Notes under the pieces: model-generated
Seen by the model: the letters and a program-made list of their open reading frames with translations, nothing else
Told to the model about the DNA's origin: nothing
Databases searched by the model: none
Assembly (NCBI GenBank): GCA_020631035.1
Contig: JAHDIA010000479.1
Location: forward strand, 1 to 5,109
Source: Chitinophagales bacterium
GTDB lineage: Bacteria; Bacteroidota; Bacteroidia; Chitinophagales; UBA2359
Length of the DNA: 5,109 nt
Reading direction: 5' to 3'
Program-made: the position numbers and the translations under genes
Shown: positions 1 to 5,109 of the stretch, one piece after another
Position numbering within the stretch: position 1 is the first letter of the stretch
How the letters are laid out: each line of letters begins with the position of its first letter

Positions 1-592
1 CTTGACCATCCAACATATAGCTCCCATCTGTTTGATTAGGCGCAAACGCAAAGTCCACATCATTACAAACTGTTGTGTTGTTGTAAGCAGAAGCAAAGCC
101 TAAATCGAAAGGCGCACAACTACAGTTTTCCACAACAATGGTTGCACTCTCGACATAAGGACATTCCCCAATGGTGTAGCTATAAGTAAACAAATAAGTC
201 CCAGCATTCAATTCAAATGGGCTGATGCTACCATCAAAATCTTGACCATCCAACATATAGCTCCCATCTGTTTGATTAGGCGCAAACGCAAAGTCTACAT
301 CATTACAAACCGTTGTGTTGTTGTAAGCAGAGGCAAAACCTAAATCGAAAGGCGCACAACTACAAGCTTCAATCACAATAGTTGCTGTCTCAGTATAAGG
401 ACAAGTATTGATACTATAATTGTAGGTAAATATATATGTGCCAGGGTTCAACTCAAATGGATTGATGTTTCCATCAAAAGGCTCACCATCCAAGGTATAG
501 CTACCATTTGCTTGGCTAGGGGCAAATTCAAAATCAACATCATTACAAACCGTTGTATTATTGTAGGCAGAGGCAAAACCTAAATCAAGAGG
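1..592 (-). repeat. Tandem array of 240-bp (80-residue) Ig-like units, at least 2.5 copies, continuing past the left edge
   Basis: Three units are visible: 353..592 (residues 1506-1585), 113..352 (1586-1665) and 1..112 (1666-1702, cut by the window edge). The exact period is 240 bases. Each starts with P-[LF]-DLGFASAYNNTTVCNDVDF, continues with GSY-x-LDG-x-x-FDG-x-I-x-PFELN-x-GTY, and ends with CPY and a C-S-C-A junction. Cysteines fall at unit positions 16, 64, 77 and 79. By hand count units 1 and 2 share 60 of 80 residues. Unit 3 is identical to unit 2 over all 37 residues seen. Bases 1..124 and 241..364 differ only at 56/296, 71/311, 92/332 and 98/338. Confidence 0.9.
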
Positions 593-3500
593 TCCACATC
601 CACACTCTTCAATTGTAATATCAATACTTTCGCTAAAACCACAATTGCCACTTGTATAATTGTAAACAATGGTATAATCACCAGCAGCATAACCACTGAT
701 ATTGCCATCAAAGGCATCACCATCAATGCTAAATGAACCTCCATCAATAGAAACAACTAAGTTTAGAGATTCATCATCACAAATAACACTATTATCATAA
801 TTAGGGAGGTCAGAACTGACAAAATCGGCTACCGTTACAGAGAAAGTCTCAGTTACGGTACAACCATTTTCGTCAATTGCAGAAAGGCTATAAGTATCTG
901 CTTCTGATACCTCAATACTTGAAGTGTTTGCTCCACCAGGTTGCCATTCATAATCTGTAAAACCATCGGAAGCAGATAAAGTAGTTGAGCCATCAGGACA
1001 AACAACATTTTCTCCACTGATATTCAATTCTGCAGGAGTAGAAACTTCTATATTAAAAGACTCTTCAAATACACAAGTACCACTATCATAGGTATAAGCA
1101 ACAGTAACTGTTCCAGCTTCAGTTGGGGTAAACGTACCATTGTTGCCTACTCCCTCACCACTAAAGGTGCCACCTGCAAAGTTACTTGTCAATTCATAAG
1201 TTCCATTTAAACAATAAGATGTACTCAAGTTTTGACCCAAGCCAAAATCGGGTTCTTCATTAATTGAAACATCTGTAGAAGCAGTATTGACACAGCCATT
1301 TTCATCAATTACAGTTAATGTGTAATTGCCACTTTCATTGACACTGATTTCTTCAGTCATTTCGTTTCCAGGAGTCCAGAAATAGGATTCAAATCCAGCA
1401 GGAGCTGATAAAGTGGTTTCTGTTCCTTCGCATAGTACAGTTTCACCTGAGATTTCCACTTCAGGAACAGAGTAGACAGTCACGGTCACTGATTCGCTAC
1501 TTGGTGGGCAATTGCCATCATAAATATAAGTATAACTCAAAGTATAAGTACCAGGACCTGCTGCTTCAGGATCAAAAATACCTGTATTGGTATTGATACT
1601 ATTCCCTGCAAACTCTCCGCCAGGAATAGAGACACTCAAACTAACAGGAGCATCATTGGCACAAAAACTCAATTGCTCAATTTGTAAACCTAGTTCCACA
1701 GCTACACAAGCAGGAGCGCAGGCATCAACTCTTATTTCTTTAATAGCACTAATGCTACAACCATTTTCTTCATAAGTATAAGTGATTTCATAATTGCCTT
1801 CATCTAGTCCACTAGGATCAAAGTTTCCATTGGCATCTACACCTGTACCAGAAAAAGTACCACCATCAACATTGGCATTGATTACAATACTTCCATCATC
1901 TATACATACGGTATCTGGATTGTCAGACAAATCCAATTCTGGTAAATCAATTGCTGTTACTTCTATACTTTTACTTGCTTCGCAACCATTGTCATCTATA
2001 ATCGTTAGGGTATAAGTACCAGCAGTGGAGACTTCTATGGCTTGGTCTGTAGAATTACCAGGAGTCCAGCTATAATCGTATCCTGCTGCACCTGAAATGA
2101 TCGTTGATTCCCCCTCACAAAATACAGTTGCTCCCAAAATATCCACCTCAGGGGCAGGAACCACTTGAATGGTGATTTCGTCGTACAAACATACACCAGC
2201 GTCTACTTCATAGGTAATGACATAGCTACCTGGTGAAACTGATTGAGGATTGAAGGAATTGCCATCCAAAGCAGCAGAGCCCGAATATATGCCACCTGGA
2301 TTGTTAGAAGTAATACTAACAGGATCCCCATTTTCGCAAAGTACCAAATTGGATACACTCAATCCCAAATCACTGGCGATACATTCTTGATTACATTCAG
2401 CACTGCTAATAGAAACAACAGTGGTACCACAATCAGAAATACTACCAAATACTTCCATAGTTAAGGTCAAATCCTCTCCAGGTGTAAATGGAACAACAAC
2501 AGAAGTATTGTTACTAGGAAGTGGAAGTGGAGAACCATCATTTACTTGATAGGTCAAAAATGCTATTTCTGCTACTGGTAAAGCAGGCCAAGTGAATTCA
2601 ATGGTTCCAGCAGTCACTTCCCCACAAGCCAACTGAGGACTAGGAGGCATGGTGCCCAAAGTAAAACTCTCACTACTGCTACTAGAACATCCTGAAGTTT
2701 CGACCAAAAGGTTAAAGTCATAGGTGCCAGTTTCACTAAATGAAATAGTATAAGAACCATCTGGGTTTTGAATAGAGGTAGACCCTGTTCCAAAATTCCA
2801 CTGCAAAGCAGAGGCAGGAGCATCACCCAAATAATTAACCGTAATTTCAATGTCTTCTATATTGTCATTTTCACCCAAACAAAGTGCTGATTCACTAATA
2901 GAAAACGCAGCAGAAGGGGTGGCAATAATTTCTACAGTTTGTGAGGTGAATCCAATACAGCCTGTTACTGGGTCAGTATAACTAAAGCCCAATTCATAGG
3001 TGCCAGGAGTAGGATTGAATGCATTCACATTTTGACCATCGACTGTAAAGTCGCCTGAACCTATTTGAACTGTATTGCCACTACTGGTCAAAATAGAAAG
3101 AGGAATATCATCTTCTTCACAATAAACAGTATTTAAGTTTTGAAACTCAACAGAGAATCCAACATCAGCACAAGCATCATCTATGTAAATGGTAATTTGT
3201 TGGCTATTGTCTTCTTCACAATCTTCTGTAAATTGTTCATCACAATCTACTTGGACAACTATATTGGTAACACCATCCGCTCCTTGTTGAATTGGGAAGT
3301 CAATCGTATAGGTCTCTTGCAAAGCAGGGCTAGGAACAACTGTCGTTAACTCAGTGCCTACCAATACCCCAGCAGAAGTGTATTGACCAATACAGATGCT
3401 AATGTCGTCATCTACAGCACGCCCAAAATTAGTTACCGTAAATTCAACAGTAATTTCTGGATTGGCTATAGGATCAACAATTTGACCTGGAATGATGTTG

Positions 3501-5109
3501 TTGCCATTTTGATCTAAGAAAGCAATATCTGAATCTTGTATAAAATATTCAGGCTCTTCCCATTGATACATTTTGATGGCAGGGTCCCCAGCATAGGTAT
3601 ACTCATTACAAACAATTCTGATTCCATCATCGGTAGGATTGTAAATATCTCTAATGGTGTACATTACACAACGACCAATGGTTTTTCCATAATGGTCAAC
3701 AGATAAATTATTCATAAACTCTGTAGAGAAAATGTGCAAAAAGCCAGGACTACTCAAAGCAACTGCTCCTAAGAAAACAATCGCTCCTCCATTGTCATAC
3801 AATACATAATCCTCTGCCATACAAGTTTGATCGTAAAAATCATTGATTTTACCAACAAAACAAGAGTTGGACAACATAAATGGATATTTACAATCATTGC
3901 CATACTCAGAAGGGTGTGCATAATCATATTGCCAGTAATTCTCGTATGGAGAAGAGTGACCAACATAATTGACAAAGGATAAACCTTCCTCCATCAAAGG
4001 AGCAATTTGTGGTTCAGGGAAGAACCAATTGGTCTCTCCATTTGGAATAGGCCCTCTGGTATCTTGTAATTCTGCCACCAAATCATAACCCAAATTGGCA
4101 CCTGTAATGGTTTCTGCATAAACATCTAAGTTGTTTTGGAAGCCATCTGTTTCTGATTGCCCCCAACCTTTAGAAATGTGAAGGGCATTTTTCATCCAAG
4201 CACGATCTATAATGGTTTCACAATCATCGGTCAACTCATACCAAGCTTCATATTTGATAACCTTATCTAAGTAAGCCCTTACATCATCAGGAGTTTTTGC
4301 AGGAACACGTCCAATCGCAACCCTTGGATAATAGTCTTGTGAGGTTTGTGTTGTAAACATCAAATCTGTCGCACTGTAACCATAAGTTGGCACCAAACAA
4401 GCATCAAATTGTTCTTGGTTGTTGATGATGTCGTTGTAGCGAACCCCTTTACCAATTAACAAAACATGGTCAGGGCTAATGGACCAAGAAGAGATAAGCG
4501 AATAATTGATGTAATCTTTGATTGAAGAAGGATGTTTTTCAATACCCCAAGCAAATTGGTCATACAATTCTTCAATGTCAATTACGACAACCTGATGGCT
4601 ACCACCAGGAGCTGTCTCACGATAATCTTTATAACGTTGTACTTGATCAACTGCCCCTTGACGCAAACTTTCATGGGTGATAATGATGTAGTCACCCTGA
4701 TTGGCTGTTTGAGAAAAGTCTGTAAATGTACGTTGGCTTAGGGCATCAATATCAACGGTTATACCACTATCTGTATTAGAGAAAAAGAACTGACGCTTGG
4801 CAATCGGACCTGTTTGCTCTATTTTAAATTTGTATTTTCCTCCAGAAAAAACTGGCTCGTAACGCAAACCATTCGTTAAATCATACAAATAAGGTGTTGA
4901 ACCTCCATCAAAATTTTCTATTTCGATGTATTTGGTTTCATCTACAACCAAATCAAAATGGAATTGACTGAGATTGTCAAAGTTAAATGTACGAGGATAG
5001 TCAATGCTAATAAAGGCGGTTGAATAACGTGTTTCGTAAGGGAAACCCGCAGTTACACCATCCCAAGCTATAAACTTAACCTTGGTATCCACTGCCCCCG
5101 TGATAGGGT
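1..5109 (-). CDS. Giant secreted C25-family (gingipain-type) cysteine peptidase with Ig-like repeat stalk, partial at both ends
   Basis: One uninterrupted minus-strand frame covers the window: 1702 complete codons from 5107 to 2, with no start and no stop inside. Domain order is an N-terminal beta-rich region (residues 1-139), a C25 catalytic domain (about 140-515), a CARDB-like domain (519-645), and Ig-like, PKD-like and FN3-like modules (646-905). Repeated Cys-containing Ig-like modules then run from 906 past 1702. The catalytic assignment rests on His384 in YVGHSS and Cys416 in LSNSCF, 32 residues apart, close to the spacing of the gingipain and PorU dyads. It is supported by IGRVP (265-269) and GDPAIKMY (507-514). 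No transmembrane segment is visible. Family knowledge suggests export by T9SS; the signal peptide and sorting domain would lie outside the window. Substrate is unknown. The peptidase call is firm, while an adhesive or spacer role for the stalk is inference. It is not a typical PorU sortase, which lacks such a repeat array. Confidence 0.93.
593..1018 (-). repeat. Partial third super-repeat: two Ig-like modules (residues 1364-1505)
   Basis: The first module (1364-1433, bases 809..1018) is of the WTPG/DENGC type: VVCPDGSTTLSA, YEWQPGG, YSLSAIDENGC. The second (1434-1505, bases 593..808) is of the GGTFSG type, with SIDGGSFSIDGDAFDGNISG, YTIVYNYTSGNCGF and a closing ECGCG. The leading module seen in copies 1 and 2 is missing. 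The last module already shows 'DG-x-x-FDGNI' and a C-x-C ending, the hallmarks of the 80-residue units that follow. It therefore looks like the transitional form or a relative of their ancestor. Confidence 0.7.
1019..1705 (-). repeat. Super-repeat copy 2: three Ig-like modules (residues 1135-1363)
   Basis: This copy has the same order as copy 1. The first module (1135-1219, bases 1451..1705) has LGLQIEQLSFCANDAPVSL and ends VPEVEI. The second (1220-1289, bases 1241..1450) has LCEGTE, YFWTPGNE, YTLTVIDENGC. The third (1290-1363, bases 1019..1240) has GGTFSGEGVGNNGTFTP and VAYTYDSGTC. The second and third modules are 70 and 74 residues in both copies, while the first differs by a small indel (about four residues). 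The offset between copies is 225 residues at the start and 229 after the indel. Confidence 0.75.
1706..2392 (-). repeat. Super-repeat copy 1: three Ig-like modules (residues 906-1134)
   Basis: Three modules follow one another. The first (906-990, bases 2138..2392) has LGLSVSNLVLCENGDPVSI and ends PAPEVDI. The second (991-1060, bases 1928..2137) has FCEGES, YSWTPGNS, YTLTIIDDNGC. The third (1061-1134, bases 1706..1927) has GGTFSGTGVDANGNFDPSG, EITYTYEENGC and closes with CAPAC. Each element recurs in the same order in the following copy at 1019..1705. The second type resembles WTPG/DNGC Ig-like modules common in Bacteroidota T9SS cargo. The repetition is at protein level; the DNA has diverged substantially. 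Confidence 0.75.
2393..2653 (-). other. Fibronectin type III-like module (residues 819-905)
   Basis: The module opens with MPPSPQLACGEVTAGTIEFTW, where 'I-x-F-x-W' after a Cys is the B-strand signature of FN3-like domains. Next come AFLTYQVNDG (the Y-x-V strand), a proline-rich loop, and FTPGEDLTLTMEVFG (the F/G strand pattern). It closes with DCGTTVVSISSAEC. It differs in pattern from the Ig-like modules on both sides, so it marks the boundary between the peptidase-proximal domains and the regular repeat array. Confidence 0.55.
2654..2914 (-). other. PKD-like module (residues 732-818)
   Basis: The sequence contains SALQWNFGTGSTSIQNPDG followed by SYTISFSETGTYDFNLLVET and a Cys. A 'W-x-F-G' strand followed by 'Y-x-I-x-F-x-x-x-G-x-Y-x-(2)-x-L' is the PKD-domain pattern, in which the usual W-D-F-G-D-G is partly degenerate. 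A short serine run (SSSSS) follows the Cys. PKD folds are typical spacer or binding modules in secreted Bacteroidota proteins; no specific ligand can be inferred. Confidence 0.6.
2915..3172 (-). other. First Ig-like stalk module (residues 646-731)
   Basis: This module begins at Cys646 and contains NTVYCEEDD near its start. It then has GDFTVDGQNVNAFNPTPGTY, and FSYTDPVTGC near its end. This is the same scheme as the later modules: an early Cys, then 'F-x-P-x-x-x-G-x-Y', then a terminal 'Y-x-(n)-G-C'. It is therefore a divergent founder-type member of the stalk repeats. The paired cysteines may form a disulfide in the extracellular product (inference). Confidence 0.6.
3173..3553 (-). other. CARDB-like domain directly after the peptidase (residues 519-645)
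   Basis: The segment starts soon after GDPAIKMY with YFIQDSDIAFLDQNG. It contains the pattern PEITVEFTVTNFGRAVDDDI, matching the 'hydrophobic strand, V-x-N-x-G-x-A' core of CARDB-type beta-sandwich domains. It ends with DCEEDNSQQITIYI, like the 'D-x-x-N-N' turn that often closes these domains. Such a domain commonly follows C25 catalytic domains in Bacteroidota secreted proteins. It probably supports the catalytic domain or links it to the stalk. Confidence 0.65.
3563..4690 (-). other. Peptidase family C25 catalytic domain (residues about 140-515)
   Basis: The domain opens with the beta-strand YIIITHESL (from residue 140), a typical C25 start in which a sheet strand leads to a helix (VDQVQRYKDYRE). 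It continues with HVLLIGKG (214-221), YPRVAIGRVP (260-269) and a helix ending in KVIKYE. The proposed catalytic His384 (codon 3956..3958) is in NYVGHSSPYENYW. The proposed nucleophile Cys416 (codon 3860..3862) is in FMLSNSCFVG. AEDYVLYDNGGAIVFLGAV follows, and GDPAIKMY (507-514) closes the domain. The 376-residue size fits the family. Gingipains carry GHGS at the histidine; here the residue after His is Ser. Both dyad residues are present, so the enzyme is predicted to be active. Cleavage specificity (Arg, Lys or other) cannot be read from the sequence. Confidence 0.9.
4691..5107 (-). other. N-terminal beta-rich region preceding the C25 domain (residues 1-139)
   Basis: This region sits immediately before the catalytic domain and is cut by the right window edge. 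It contains FHFDLVVDETKYIEIENF followed by STPYLYDLTNGLRYEP. The pattern of an aromatic-rich strand, an 'I-x-N-F' strand and then 'P-x-L-Y-D-L-T-N' is what I recall from the region ahead of the peptidase domain in PorU-like and related Bacteroidota C25 proteins. It probably packs against the catalytic domain or belongs to the pro-region. This is a family-resemblance call, not a motif-level proof. The start codon and signal peptide must lie beyond base 5109. Confidence 0.55.

Noticed and set aside
1..592. CRISPR array or intergenic repeat
   Set aside because: The period is 240 bp with no spacer/repeat alternation, and the units stay in frame as 80-residue protein modules.
1..2392. SprB-type gliding adhesin repeats
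   Set aside because: SprB repeats have a 'GG-x-P-Y-x-Y-x-W' core with NLSAGTY. The WTPG/DENGC modules here are reminiscent, but the GGTFSG and PFDLGF modules do not fit, so I leave them as generic Ig-like modules.
1587..2464. Short plus-strand open frames (1587..1775, 1794..2015, 2243..2464)
   Set aside because: They lie antisense to the continuous minus-strand frame and consist of low-complexity Ser/Pro/Thr/Ile-rich translations with no recognisable domain. They are shadows of the repeat-coding strand.
593..3172. A frameshift or pseudogene break among the diverged modules
   Set aside because: The frame is open without interruption through all modules, and the Cys, Gly and Tyr positions keep their pattern, so there is no sign of decay.
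2614..3975. Minus-strand open frames at 2614..2850 and 3769..3975
   Set aside because: Both are in a different phase from the main frame and overlap its PKD/FN3-like and C25 catalytic regions, where the main frame carries clear family motifs. Their Leu/Met-rich translations arise from frame shift.
3140..4741. Plus-strand open frames at 3140..3349 and 4532..4741
   Set aside because: Each is antisense to conserved coding sequence of the peptidase gene and has no recognisable motif; neither looks like a real gene.
3563..5107. PorU, the T9SS sortase itself
   Set aside because: PorU shares the C25 fold and a similar N-terminal region, but it does not carry a long array of Ig-like repeats after the catalytic domain. 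A T9SS cargo peptidase is more likely.

Overview
The window lies entirely inside one very large gene on the minus strand. A single reading frame stays open from base 5107 down to base 2 (1702 complete codons, no stop). Neither the start codon nor the stop codon is in the window, so the protein is longer than 1702 residues. I found no second gene, RNA gene, promoter, terminator or intergenic gap. Residue numbers below count from the first complete codon (5107..5105).

The upstream part (about 5107 to 3563) encodes a family C25 (gingipain-type) cysteine peptidase. It has a beta-rich N-terminal region, then a catalytic domain with a His384/Cys416 dyad in GHSS and SNSC contexts, the IGRVP...KVIKYE segment and the closing GDPAIKMY motif. 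The rest (about 3553 to 1) is a long stalk of beta-sandwich-like modules: a CARDB-like domain, an Ig-like module, a PKD-like module, a fibronectin-III-like module, and then at least eleven Cys-containing Ig-like modules. These modules are organised: two copies of a three-module super-repeat (about 225-229 aa), a partial third copy, and a tandem array of 80-aa (240-bp) units that runs off the left edge.

The organism is most likely a Bacteroidota bacterium, perhaps of the Saprospiria or a related marine lineage. The reasons are the C25 peptidase joined to Ig-like arrays rich in DENGC and WTPG motifs, AT-rich coding sequence, and an Asn/Asp/Thr/Ser/Gly-rich composition. In that phylum such proteins are normally exported by the type IX secretion system (T9SS) and anchored or released through a C-terminal sorting domain. 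That domain would lie beyond the left edge and is not seen here.

Overall this looks like a secreted or surface-displayed protease on a repetitive stalk. The most noteworthy observation is the 240-bp array: its last two visible copies differ at only 4 of 124 overlapping bases, all at synonymous third codon positions. This points to recent duplication or gene conversion at the growing end of the array. I see no evidence for a new multi-gene system.
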